A stretch of 42,063 bases of DNA, taken from Comamonadaceae bacterium. Lineage in GTDB: Bacteria > Pseudomonadota > Gammaproteobacteria > Burkholderiales > Burkholderiaceae_C. Position numbers and translations under genes: made by a program. The stretch spans positions 1-42,063 of the forward strand of contig CANBQX010000002.1 of assembly GCA_947371775.1 (NCBI GenBank), written 5' to 3'. This document shows, piece after piece, positions 16,389 through 24,353 of the stretch (its first letter is position 1; every line of letters begins with the position of its first letter). The notes under the pieces are model-generated. The model worked only from the letters and a program-made list of their open reading frames with translations, was not told where the DNA came from and did not search any database.

Positions 16389-17480
16389 GTGAAAGCCATC
16401 AAAGCAAGCCCGAGCAAGGCAAAGGCGAGCCCCATTGCGAAGCCAAAGGCCAAAGCGACCCCGCTTGCAGCCACGCCAAGCAAAGCCAAACCTGCTGTCA
16501 AAGCGCCTGTGAAAGCCGCACCCAAACCCGCGCCTGCGGCAAAGAAGCCCGCTGCGACAGTGGCCAAAACACCCGCTAAAACACCGGCCAAGTCGCCGGC
16601 CAAAGCACCCGTAAAGGCAAGCGCAAAAGCCGCTACCAAGGCGTCGCCGACCAAGGCCACCATCCCTGCCAAGACAAAGCCCAGCCCGGTCGCAAGCAAA
16701 CCTGCCGTGGCCAAGAAAGTGACTGCGTCACCCGCTGCGGTGAAAAAAGTACCAAGCAAAGCAACTCCTGCCATGGCGCCTGCCGCCGTGGTCGAATCCC
16801 CAACCAAAGCCCCTGTGAATTCATCTCCTTCCAAAGCCGTCGCCCCCGTTCCTGCACCAGTCGCAGCAAGCACCGTTCCCGTGAAGTCAGGCCGCCCTTC
16901 GTCGCGTCTGGCGATGTTGACCGTGCCGTCGATGGCGCAGTCCGTGGCATCCACTGCGGCCAAGGCCAGCTTCAACCCGTCGAGCCAAGCCGTTTTTGCG
17001 CCCCCGGTGATTCCGGCCATCGTGAAAAAAGACAGCAAACTGGCCAACAATTGGAAAACCACGCCAGTGGAGCGCCTCACAGATGCTGAGTTACTCGCCA
17101 TGCCGGACTCGGAGTACATGAACGAGGTGCAAATGGCAGCGTTCAGACTCAAGCTCAACGTACTCAAACGCGACATTTTGAGCAGCGCCGGCGAGACCAC
17201 AGAGCACTTGCGTGAGGACACCTCGGTGGTTCCTGACCCCGCTGACCGGGCCACCATTGAAGAAGAGCACGCCCTGGAGTTGCGCACCCGCGACCGCGAA
17301 CGCAAGCTGCTGAAAAAGATCGAACAGTCGATTGCCCGCATCGACGCGGGGGACTACGGCTATTGTGATGAGACAGGCGAAGCCATTGGCGTGGGCCGCT
17401 TGCTCGCACGTCCGACCGCTACGCTGTCGCTGGAAGCCCAGCAGCGCCGGGAACTCAAGCAAAAAATGTTTGGTGACTAA
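16389..17480 (+). CDS. dksA: DksA-type RNA polymerase-binding regulator with long H1-like basic N-terminal tail
   Basis: DksA binds the RNA polymerase secondary channel and, with ppGpp, mediates the stringent response. The C-terminal 124 residues (240-363) are a full DksA core: NEVQMAAFRLKL, coiled-coil tip DPADRA (283-288) with both aspartates and the alanine, EEEHALELRTRDRERKLLKKI, and a finger region. Only one of the four zinc cysteines remains (C326; the others are T329, S347, A350). Residues 1 to about 170 are low-complexity Lys/Ala/Pro repeats like histone H1 tails. Start: the GTG at 16389 has AGGAG seven bases upstream. The alternative ATG at 16239 also has GGAG and would add 50 residues that look non-coding. 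Confidence 0.9.
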   Translation: MKAIKASPSKAKASPIAKPKAKATPLAATPSKAKPAVKAPVKAAPKPAPAAKKPAATVAKTPAKTPAKSPAKAPVKASAKAATKASPTKATIPAKTKPSPVASKPAVAKKVTASPAAVKKVPSKATPAMAPAAVVESPTKAPVNSSPSKAVAPVPAPVAASTVPVKSGRPSSRLAMLTVPSMAQSVASTAAKASFNPSSQAVFAPPVIPAIVKKDSKLANNWKTTPVERLTDAELLAMPDSEYMNEVQMAAFRLKLNVLKRDILSSAGETTEHLREDTSVVPDPADRATIEEEHALELRTRDRERKLLKKIEQSIARIDAGDYGYCDETGEAIGVGRLLARPTATLSLEAQQRRELKQKMFGD

Positions 17481-17501
17481 AAAGCGAAAGCGCGGCACAC
17501 C

Positions 17502-19079
17502 ATGAGCGAAACCCCGTCATCACCTGCGAGTGTTGCCCCGAGGGAATCGCCGAGCGCTGGTGCCGATGCACTTACCCAATCCGCTCGCACCGAGTGGATG
17601 CGCCAAGTCAACCATGTGCGCAAGCAGGAGTTTGCCTATCTGCGCAGCGTACAAAAGCGCCAGGCCGGCGAGGTCTCAGAGCCCACGCTGGCCGGCCTTC
17701 CCACCCGCGCGCAACGCACGGGAACGGTGCGAGGCGATACGCTGAAGAAAATCGACGAGATTGAGGCCCAGCTGGACTCACTGTGGGTCTCCAGTCGCGG
17801 TAAGCCGTCCGATTCCAATTTCGGTGCAAGCGCATTGGTTGCAGGTGCAAACACCGAGTTTTCCACGTCCGTACTGGCGGCACCAGGCGTGCTGACCCAA
17901 ATGATGCACCACAGCGAAATGCCAGCCTCGGCATTGCTGGTGCAAAGCCTGGACGCGCATGCCGCCAAATCGGCATTGGCCGCCACCAGTGGCGAGCTCA
18001 GTGAACGGGCGGCCATTCGGTTTGCACCCAGGGGCGCTACGACCGGTGCAGAGCTGCCCGATGAGGTCTTGGCCAAAGCGGCTGAGCTATTTGCACAGGC
18101 CCAGTATGAGCTGGCGGAACAGCATTTGACGCGATCCCTGCGGGGCAATGAGATGCGATCTGAGCATGCGTTGCGCCGCTTGCTGGCCTTGCTCGATATT
18201 TACCGCGCAACAGGTAACCAAGCGCAGTTTGACTGGTCCGTGCTGGAGTATTTTGATTTTTGGGATGGACACACCCCCCAGTGGCGGCGCCACTCCAGTA
18301 CCAAGGCAGAACCTTTTGCCTCGCGCGACACGCTGGAAATACCCAAACGCCTGGAAAAACCGAATCAACCCACTGGTACGCGCTTTTGGCGCTGTCCCAG
18401 CGTGCTCAACCGCGTGGTTGCGCAGGAGCTCCAAACCCATTGGTCGCAAGGCGGGAACTGCACCATCGACTGGACGTCCTTGAGCACGATTGAGGCAGAC
18501 GCTGCAGTCCAGCTGACGGCGGTGTTCAAAGCGGAGCAGGCTTCGCCTGCGCAGCTGATGTTTATTGATACACCCAACCTGCTGTATGTCTTGGAGCAGG
18601 CAACGCCCATCGGCAGCCCGAAGATAAATCGCCATCTTTGGCAGCTGCGCTTTTGCCTGCTGGCCCTCATGGGCATGCGCGCTGCTTTCGACGCAGCCTG
18701 TACCGATTTTTGTCTGACCTACATTGAGCCTGCGCCTCTTTGGCGCCCAAGCACCGTTCACTTTATCGGTGATGCTTTGGCCACCACACCGGTGATGCCG
18801 GAGCCCCCGGGCAACTCGCCTTGGTACTTGCATGGCCACGTACTCGGGGAAACGGGTCTGGGATTGGCGGAACCCACGCCTGGCCCATTGCAGGTGGACT
18901 GCGCCACGCTGGTGAGGATGGACACCTCGGCCACAGCGCTCTTGCTGCGGTGGCTGCGAAAGGCGGCTGCGCGCAGCTCCGAGGTGCATTTCAATGACGT
19001 CGGCCTGCTGCTTGGTGCCGCTTGGCATGCCGCTGGTGTCGAGGCCCTTGCGCACGTGCATTTGCGCGATGCGCCTTGA
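17502..19079 (+). CDS. Protein with two STAS-like domains and a TPR-like middle, function unknown
   Basis: The 525 aa soluble protein begins with a Ser/Pro-rich tail and a helical stretch (30-100, RQVNHVRKQEFAYLRSVQKRQ). A TPR-like helical pair follows (about 188-245, LAKAAELFAQAQYELAEQHL). Residues about 296-370 look STAS-like (WRCPSVLNRVVAQELQ...IDWTSLSTIEADAAVQLTAVFK). Residues 461-525 are a clear MlaB/SpoIIAA-like STAS segment: VDCATLVRMDTSATALLLRWLRKAAARSSEVHFNDV. The MDTSA turn matches the phosphorylatable position of anti-sigma antagonists. No kinase or sigma gene is adjacent. It lies 21 bases after dksA, so it is probably co-transcribed. STAS assignment is by eye. Confidence 0.7.
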   Translation: MSETPSSPASVAPRESPSAGADALTQSARTEWMRQVNHVRKQEFAYLRSVQKRQAGEVSEPTLAGLPTRAQRTGTVRGDTLKKIDEIEAQLDSLWVSSRGKPSDSNFGASALVAGANTEFSTSVLAAPGVLTQMMHHSEMPASALLVQSLDAHAAKSALAATSGELSERAAIRFAPRGATTGAELPDEVLAKAAELFAQAQYELAEQHLTRSLRGNEMRSEHALRRLLALLDIYRATGNQAQFDWSVLEYFDFWDGHTPQWRRHSSTKAEPFASRDTLEIPKRLEKPNQPTGTRFWRCPSVLNRVVAQELQTHWSQGGNCTIDWTSLSTIEADAAVQLTAVFKAEQASPAQLMFIDTPNLLYVLEQATPIGSPKINRHLWQLRFCLLALMGMRAAFDAACTDFCLTYIEPAPLWRPSTVHFIGDALATTPVMPEPPGNSPWYLHGHVLGETGLGLAEPTPGPLQVDCATLVRMDTSATALLLRWLRKAAARSSEVHFNDVGLLLGAAWHAAGVEALAHVHLRDAP

Positions 19080-19392
19080 CGGATTCACCCCGGCTTTTTT
19101 GTCAGCACTGTCAGCCCGTTTCGCGTTGGTAGCCCGACGTCGCAGACGGGACGCCGGCATCTATTCAAGCAACACTTTCACTAGAAAGCCTAAGTGCTTA
19201 ATCTAGAACATATTTTTCCCTTTTTTAAGTTCAAAAAACGCGTCTAAGTCTTTGATTTCATTGGAAAAAGATTGTGGCAACCCGTCCCTAAACACCAAAT
19301 TTGCTGGTAAAGTGCAAAAAAGTGCAATTTAGTGGTAAATCTGGCAGCGCATGGCTGCAAAACCACGCGTGTTGGAAAAGAGGGTTGTTGTG
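19080..19392 (+). promoter_or_regulatory. AT-rich dcw control region upstream of mraZ
   Basis: This 313-base region holds no gene I can support; the ORF starting at 18994 is a shadow. From about 19160 it becomes AT-rich compared with its flanks. It contains an imperfect inverted repeat with CTAG ends (19181-19206), A/T tracts at 19213-19217, 19221-19226 and 19233-19238 that are roughly helically phased, and a possible extended -10 box TGG-TAAAGT (19305-19313) that overlaps the MraZ boxes. No convincing -35 box is seen. The region probably carries the main dcw promoter. Confidence 0.6.
19310..19335 (+). promoter_or_regulatory. Predicted MraZ operator: three AGTG boxes at 10-bp spacing
   Basis: AGTG recurs at exactly 10-base intervals (19311, 19321, 19331) as AAGTGC, AAGTGC and TAGTGG. 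MraZ is known to bind short GTG-containing direct repeats, one per DNA turn, in front of its own gene and to repress the dcw operon. The boxes overlap the possible extended -10 box and lie 58 bases before the mraZ start, which fits autorepression. Confidence 0.72.
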
Positions 19393-19821
19393 GTGTTTCA
19401 AGGTGCTTCGTCGCTCACGTTAGACGCAAAGGGAAGGCTTTCTGTGCCGACCCGGCACCGTGACGTCATCAGCGCCGTTGCCGCGGGCTTGCTGACAGTG
19501 ACCAAACACCCCCATGGTTGCCTGATGGTCTTTCCCCGCCCCGAGTGGGATTTGTTTCGTGACCGCATTGCCGCTTTGCCTATGTCTGCCCAGTGGTGGA
19601 AACGCATCTTCTTGGGCAATGCCATGGACGTGGAGCTGGACGGCACCGGGCGCATCCTGATCTCCCCCGAACTGCGCACCGCGGCAGGCATCAGCAAAGA
19701 CGCTGTGCTCCTGGGCATGGGCAACCACTTTGAACTCTGGGACAAAGCCACCTACGAAGCCCAGGAAGCCCAAGCCATGCAAGGGCAAATGCCCGACGTA
19801 TTCAAAGATTTCTCGTTCTGA
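19393..19821 (+). CDS. mraZ: MraZ transcriptional regulator of the dcw cluster
   Basis: AbrB-fold ring-forming DNA-binding protein that represses its own dcw operon. Two copies of the SpoVT/AbrB-like repeat are visible: [15 protein letters not shown] in the N-terminal half and [19 protein letters not shown] in the C-terminal half. I choose the GTG at 19393, giving [18 protein letters not shown] and 142 aa, the family length, with GAGGG eight bases upstream. The tracked ATG at 19351 adds 14 residues with no family support. rsmH follows after eight bases. The AGTG boxes upstream are its likely target. Confidence 0.95.
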   Translation: MFQGASSLTLDAKGRLSVPTRHRDVISAVAAGLLTVTKHPHGCLMVFPRPEWDLFRDRIAALPMSAQWWKRIFLGNAMDVELDGTGRILISPELRTAAGISKDAVLLGMGNHFELWDKATYEAQEAQAMQGQMPDVFKDFSF

Positions 19822-19829
19822 GCGCTTCC

Positions 19830-20783
19830 GTGACCGCACCTCTCGCGCACACCACCGTCTTGCTGCAAGAAGCGGTGGATGCGCTCTTCGATAAGCCAAC
19901 AGAAAGCGCCAACCCGCCCGAAGACGGCGTTTACGTAGACGCCACCTTTGGCCGCGGCGGCCACTCGCGCAGCATCTTGTCACGCCTCTCGAGCCAAGGG
20001 CGTTTGATCGCCTTTGACCGGGACCCCGAAGCCATCGCTCGCGCTGACGACATGGTGGATCTGCGCTTTTCGATCCGACACGCGCCCTTTTCACAGCTCG
20101 GCGAGCTGCCAAACGCGAGCGTGGCCGGCATATTGATGGACTTGGGCGTGAGTTCACCCCAAATCGACAGCCCTGAGCGCGGTTTTAGCTTTCGCTTCGA
20201 AGGTCCGCTGGACATGCGCATGGACACCACGCGCGGCATCAGCGTCGCGCAATGGCTGGCCGATGCAGACCTGGAACACATTACGGAGGTGATACGTGAC
20301 TACGGCGAAGAACGGTTTGCTAGCGGTATTGCAAAGGCGATTGTTGCGCGCCGACAAGAGCACGGACCTCTTGCCACCACCACCGAACTGGCCCAACTCG
20401 TGGCTGACACGGTCAAAACCCGCGAGCCGGGCCAGAACCCTGCAACGCGCACATTTCAGGCTTTTCGGATTTTCATCAATGCCGAGCTTGAAGAGCTACA
20501 ACAGGCGTTAGACGCGGCCTTGGCCGTGCTGCAACCGGGTGGACGCCTGGTGGTGATCAGCTTCCATTCCCTGGAAGACCGCATCGTCAAGCAATTCATT
20601 GCCCAACACTCCAAGGATGTCTACGACCGCCGCACGCCCTTTGCAGCGCCCAAACCCATGCACCTGCGCGCTGTGGGGCGCAGCCGTGCCAGCGCCGCCG
20701 AAGTGGCTGCCAACCCCCGCGCACGCAGCGCCATCATGCGCATGGCGGTTCGCAGCGCCACCGCCTTGGGTGCACGCGCATGA
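19830..20783 (+). CDS. rsmH: 16S rRNA (cytosine(1402)-N(4))-methyltransferase
   Basis: SAM-dependent methyltransferase (formerly MraW) that N4-methylates C1402 in the 30S decoding centre. Motifs: [13 protein letters not shown] at the N-terminus, the SAM-binding [43 protein letters not shown], and the late signature [21 protein letters not shown] followed by [14 protein letters not shown]. At 317 aa it has normal length. It uses a GTG start eight bases after the mraZ stop. Its TGA overlaps the ftsL ATG, which starts the chain of coupled dcw genes. Confidence 0.97.
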   Translation: MTAPLAHTTVLLQEAVDALFDKPTESANPPEDGVYVDATFGRGGHSRSILSRLSSQGRLIAFDRDPEAIARADDMVDLRFSIRHAPFSQLGELPNASVAGILMDLGVSSPQIDSPERGFSFRFEGPLDMRMDTTRGISVAQWLADADLEHITEVIRDYGEERFASGIAKAIVARRQEHGPLATTTELAQLVADTVKTREPGQNPATRTFQAFRIFINAELEELQQALDAALAVLQPGGRLVVISFHSLEDRIVKQFIAQHSKDVYDRRTPFAAPKPMHLRAVGRSRASAAEVAANPRARSAIMRMAVRSATALGARA

Positions 20784-21064
20784 CCCGCTTCAATGTTGCA
20801 CTCGTGCTGGCAACGCTGGCCAGTGCCATGTACCTGGTCGGTGTCCAGTATGAATCGCGCCGCTTGTTTACCGAGTTGGAAAAAGCGCACCGCGAAGCCC
20901 GCAACCTGAACACCGACTTTGAACGCCTGCAAGTGGAAAAGCGCAGCCAGGCGACACCGGCTCGGGTGGAGCGTGTGGCCCACGACAAACTGCAAATGCG
21001 CCAGGTCAGCCCGGGCATTACTTTGTACCTGGGCAAGGGCGAAAGCCCCGAGAAGCAGCCATGA
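20780..21064 (+). CDS. ftsL: Cell division protein FtsL
   Basis: Small bitopic divisome protein (94 aa) that forms a complex with FtsB and FtsQ and activates FtsWI. It has a short cytoplasmic start, one transmembrane helix (about residues 5-20, [17 protein letters not shown]), then a periplasmic coiled-coil region, [43 protein letters not shown]. It is poorly conserved as usual for FtsL, but size, topology and position between rsmH and ftsI make the call secure. ATGA overlaps occur at both ends. Confidence 0.93.
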   Translation: MTRFNVALVLATLASAMYLVGVQYESRRLFTELEKAHREARNLNTDFERLQVEKRSQATPARVERVAHDKLQMRQVSPGITLYLGKGESPEKQP

Positions 21065-22803
21065 GCCGCAGCATCCAGTACACCGCCAGCCCCTTGCTGA
21101 CCAGCCGCACGCCGGTGTGGCGCAGCAAATTCATCGTTGGCGCCTTGGCGCTGGGCTTTGCGGCTCTGGGTGCGCGCGCGGCCTACATCCAGGTGTTCAA
21201 CAACGACTTCTTCCAGCACCAAGGCGAGGTGCGCTACAACCGCACGCTGGAGTTGCCCGCCAACCGCGGGCGTATCTTGGATCGCAATGGGCTGATACTG
21301 GCCTCCAGCGTTCCTGCGCCCAGCATCTGGGCGATCCCAGAAGACGTGTCGCTGGAGCCGGGCGAACGCAAGCAACTCGCCAAGCTCCTGGGCATTGCCG
21401 AGGCGGATCTCGCCAAAAAGCTGGCCGACGAAGACAAGAGTTTTGTCTGGCTCAAGCGCCAGATCGACCCCGAAGACGCCAAGAAAATTGCCGAGCTCAA
21501 TTTCAAAGGCATTTACCAGCGTACCGAGTACCGCCGCCAGTACCCCGAAGGCGAGGCTGCCGCCCATGTCGTGGGCTTTACCAACGTAGAGGACAACGGC
21601 CAAGAGGGCGTGGAGCTGCTGTTCAATAGCGCGCTCTTGGGGCGCGCAGGCAGCCGCCATGTGATCAAAGACCGCCTGGGGCGCGCAGTCGAGCAAGTGG
21701 GCGAAACCGTGCAGCCGGAGGCGGGCAAAGATGTTCAGCTCAGCATTGACACCAAAGTGCAGTTTTTTGCCTACCAAAAACTGCGCGACGCAGTGCTGGC
21801 CAACCGGGCCCAGGCGGGAAGCATTGTGGTGCTCGATGCGCTCACCGGCGAAGTGCTGGCACTGGCCAACTACCCCAGCTACGACCCGGAAAAACGTGTC
21901 AACCTGAGTGGCGCCCAACTGCGCAACCGGGCACTGACCGACACCTTTGAACCAGGTTCGGTGATGAAACCTTTCACCATCGGTTTGGCCCTGAATACGG
22001 GCCGGGTGAAAACGTCCACGGTGATTGACACCTCGCCCGGCTCGGTCACGATCACCGGCGCCACGATCCGCGATGCCCACCCCCACGGGGCGCTCACGGT
22101 GGAGCAAGTGATTCAGGTTTCGAGCAACGTGGGCACCACCAAAATCGCCATGCAAATGCCCGCCACTGAAATGTGGGAAACGTTTTCTAGTGCGGGTTTC
22201 GGGCAAAAGCCCCAGATTGAATTTCCTGGCGCGGTATCGGGGCGCTTGCGTCCTGGCAAAACCTGGCGTCCCATTGAACAGGCCACGGCCTCCTATGGCT
22301 ACGGTCTGTCGGCGTCTTTGTTTCAAATGGTGCGCTCGTACACCGTGTTTTCGCACGACGGCCAAATCATCCGCGCCACCTTGCTCAAAAACAATGAGCA
22401 ACCTGCAGGCGTACCGGTATTTACCGCCGACACCGCCGCCAAAGTGCGCAAGATGCTGCAAATGGCCGCAGGCCCCGGCGGCACGGGACCCAAAGCACAA
22501 ACCGCCGGCTATTCGGTGGGCGGTAAATCCGGCACCGCCTACAAGCAGGTGGGCAAAGGCTATGGCAGTGACGGCAACCGCAAATACCGCAGCTGGTTTG
22601 TCGGTATGGCACCCATTGACCAGCCTCGCATCGTGGTGGGCGTGATGCTGGACGAACCCAGCGCAGGCAAATACTTTGGCGGCGAAGTGGCCGCACCCGT
22701 GTTCAGCGAAACCGTGCAGCAAACACTGCGGGTCATGGGCGTGCAGCCCGACATCGCTATCCGCCCCCAAGTCGTCGCAACGGGCGTGCAAGAGAGCTTC
22801 TGA
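21061..22803 (+). CDS. ftsI: Septal peptidoglycan transpeptidase FtsI (PBP3)
   Basis: Class B penicillin-binding protein that cross-links septal peptidoglycan with FtsW. A cytoplasmic tail and one transmembrane helix (about 24-44) precede the pedestal domain (RGRILDRNGLILASS) and the transpeptidase domain with all three active-site motifs: S300-VMK, S354-SN and K489-SG. At 580 aa it is typical. The start overlaps ftsL by ATGA, and its TGA shares one base with the murE ATG (TGATG). It is the target of beta-lactams such as aztreonam (family knowledge). Confidence 0.97.
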   Translation: MSRSIQYTASPLLTSRTPVWRSKFIVGALALGFAALGARAAYIQVFNNDFFQHQGEVRYNRTLELPANRGRILDRNGLILASSVPAPSIWAIPEDVSLEPGERKQLAKLLGIAEADLAKKLADEDKSFVWLKRQIDPEDAKKIAELNFKGIYQRTEYRRQYPEGEAAAHVVGFTNVEDNGQEGVELLFNSALLGRAGSRHVIKDRLGRAVEQVGETVQPEAGKDVQLSIDTKVQFFAYQKLRDAVLANRAQAGSIVVLDALTGEVLALANYPSYDPEKRVNLSGAQLRNRALTDTFEPGSVMKPFTIGLALNTGRVKTSTVIDTSPGSVTITGATIRDAHPHGALTVEQVIQVSSNVGTTKIAMQMPATEMWETFSSAGFGQKPQIEFPGAVSGRLRPGKTWRPIEQATASYGYGLSASLFQMVRSYTVFSHDGQIIRATLLKNNEQPAGVPVFTADTAAKVRKMLQMAAGPGGTGPKAQTAGYSVGGKSGTAYKQVGKGYGSDGNRKYRSWFVGMAPIDQPRIVVGVMLDEPSAGKYFGGEVAAPVFSETVQQTLRVMGVQPDIAIRPQVVATGVQESF

Positions 22804-24353
22804 TGCGCACCGCACTTTCCACACCCGAACACGCTGCGCAGTGGCTGCGCACGCTGGTGCCTGGCACGCTGGGCAGTGACAGCCGCAGCCTGAGCGCCGG
22901 TGATGGTTTTGTCGCCACGCCGGGTGCCATGGTTGACGGACGCCATTACGTCGCCCGGGCTTTGCAGCAAGGAGTGGCCGCCTGCTTGGTCGAGGCCCAG
23001 GACCTGGACGCCTTTGGCTTGGACGATAGCCGCGTGGCCGCCTACCAGGGTTTGAAGGCCGACGCAGGTGCCATTGCCGATGCCTTCTTTGACCACCCCT
23101 CCCACCATCTGAATGTGTTGGCGATCACGGGAACCAATGGCAAGACCTCGTGCGCATGGTGGTTGGCGCAAGCTTTGAGCGCATTGCCTGCCCCGATGAC
23201 CCAAGCCTGTGCCGTGGTTGGCACCTTGGGCGTGGGCCAGCCCCCGCTGCCCAAGGCACCCTCTGCAGCGCAACACCGTGATGCCTTGGCCGCGCTGCGC
23301 TCGACCGGCATGACCACGCCCGATGCGGTTTCGCTGCAAGCCGCATTGAAGCAATATGTGTCGCAAGGACTGCGCGCCTGTGCAATCGAGGCATCATCGA
23401 TTGGCATTGAAGAAGGCCGCTTGAACGGGTTGCGCATTCGGCTTGCCGTGTTCACCAATTTCACCCAGGACCATTTGGACTACCACGGCAGCATGCAAGC
23501 CTACTGGGAGGCCAAGCGCCGCCTTTTCCGTTGGAGTGGCTTGCAAAGCGCGGTGGTCAACATTGACGACGCCCAAGGTGCGACATTGGCCCAGGAACTG
23601 GCGAATGAAAGTCCGGAACTGGACCTTTGGACCACGTCCATGCAAGGCGCCGCTCGACTGCAGGCGCGCAACATCATGCACAGCGCAGGCGGCTTGCGTT
23701 TTGACCTGGTGGAAGAGGGACAAACGTGCACGCTGCAAAGCCAGGTGATTGGCCATTACAACGTCAGCAATCTATTGAACGTCGTGGCCACGCTGCGCGC
23801 ACTCGGCGTGGGCCTGGCTGTGGCGGTACAGACGTGCGAACAACTGCGCCCGGTGCCCGGCCGTTTGGAGTGCCTGGGCGGTGACGACGCCCCCTTGGTC
23901 GTGGTGGACTACGCCCATACGCCCGACGCCCTGGCGCAAACCCTGGACGCCCTGCGCCCGCTCGCGAAGGAGCGCGCGGGCCAACTGTGGTGCGTGTTCG
24001 GCTGCGGAGGCGACCGCGACGCCGCCAAACGCCCTTTGATGGGCGCGATTGCAGCCGCCAAGGCCGACCACACCGTGGTGACCAGCGACAACCCGCGCAG
24101 CGAAAAGCCAGCCAGCATCGTGGCGCAGATTCTGGCGGGCATGGCCGGACAGCCACAGGCCGAAGTCCAGGTGGACCGCAGCAGCGCCATCCAAAGCGCC
24201 ATTGGCCGCGCCGCCAAAGGCGATGTGGTCTTGCTGGCGGGCAAGGGACACGAAGAGACGCAAGAAATCAATGGCGTCAAATCGGTTTTTTCTGACCGCA
24301 CGCATGCGCTCGATGCTCTGGCCAAGCGCAAGGTTTTGGAGGTGCAGGCATGA
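22803..24353 (+). CDS. murE: UDP-MurNAc-L-Ala-D-Glu:meso-DAP ligase
   Basis: Mur ligase that adds meso-diaminopimelate to the peptide stem in the cytoplasm. ATP-binding motif [12 protein letters not shown] near 108-119, the central-domain motif NFTQDHLDYHGSM containing the Mg-binding His, and the C-terminal substrate motif SDNPRSEKP. DNPR is the signature for meso-DAP rather than lysine, in keeping with lysA in the window. VDYAHTPDAL and GCGGDRDAAKRPLMG are also present. At 516 aa it is a little longer than the E. coli enzyme (495). It overlaps ftsI by one base and murF by four. Confidence 0.97.
   Translation: MRTALSTPEHAAQWLRTLVPGTLGSDSRSLSAGDGFVATPGAMVDGRHYVARALQQGVAACLVEAQDLDAFGLDDSRVAAYQGLKADAGAIADAFFDHPSHHLNVLAITGTNGKTSCAWWLAQALSALPAPMTQACAVVGTLGVGQPPLPKAPSAAQHRDALAALRSTGMTTPDAVSLQAALKQYVSQGLRACAIEASSIGIEEGRLNGLRIRLAVFTNFTQDHLDYHGSMQAYWEAKRRLFRWSGLQSAVVNIDDAQGATLAQELANESPELDLWTTSMQGAARLQARNIMHSAGGLRFDLVEEGQTCTLQSQVIGHYNVSNLLNVVATLRALGVGLAVAVQTCEQLRPVPGRLECLGGDDAPLVVVDYAHTPDALAQTLDALRPLAKERAGQLWCVFGCGGDRDAAKRPLMGAIAAAKADHTVVTSDNPRSEKPASIVAQILAGMAGQPQAEVQVDRSSAIQSAIGRAAKGDVVLLAGKGHEETQEINGVKSVFSDRTHALDALAKRKVLEVQA

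Noticed and set aside
20734-22824. Minus-strand 696 aa ORF opposite rsmH-ftsL-ftsI
   Set aside because: It is antisense to three certain genes, with composition dominated by His, Gly and Arg, typical of shadow frames in GC-rich DNA, and it shows no recognisable domain.
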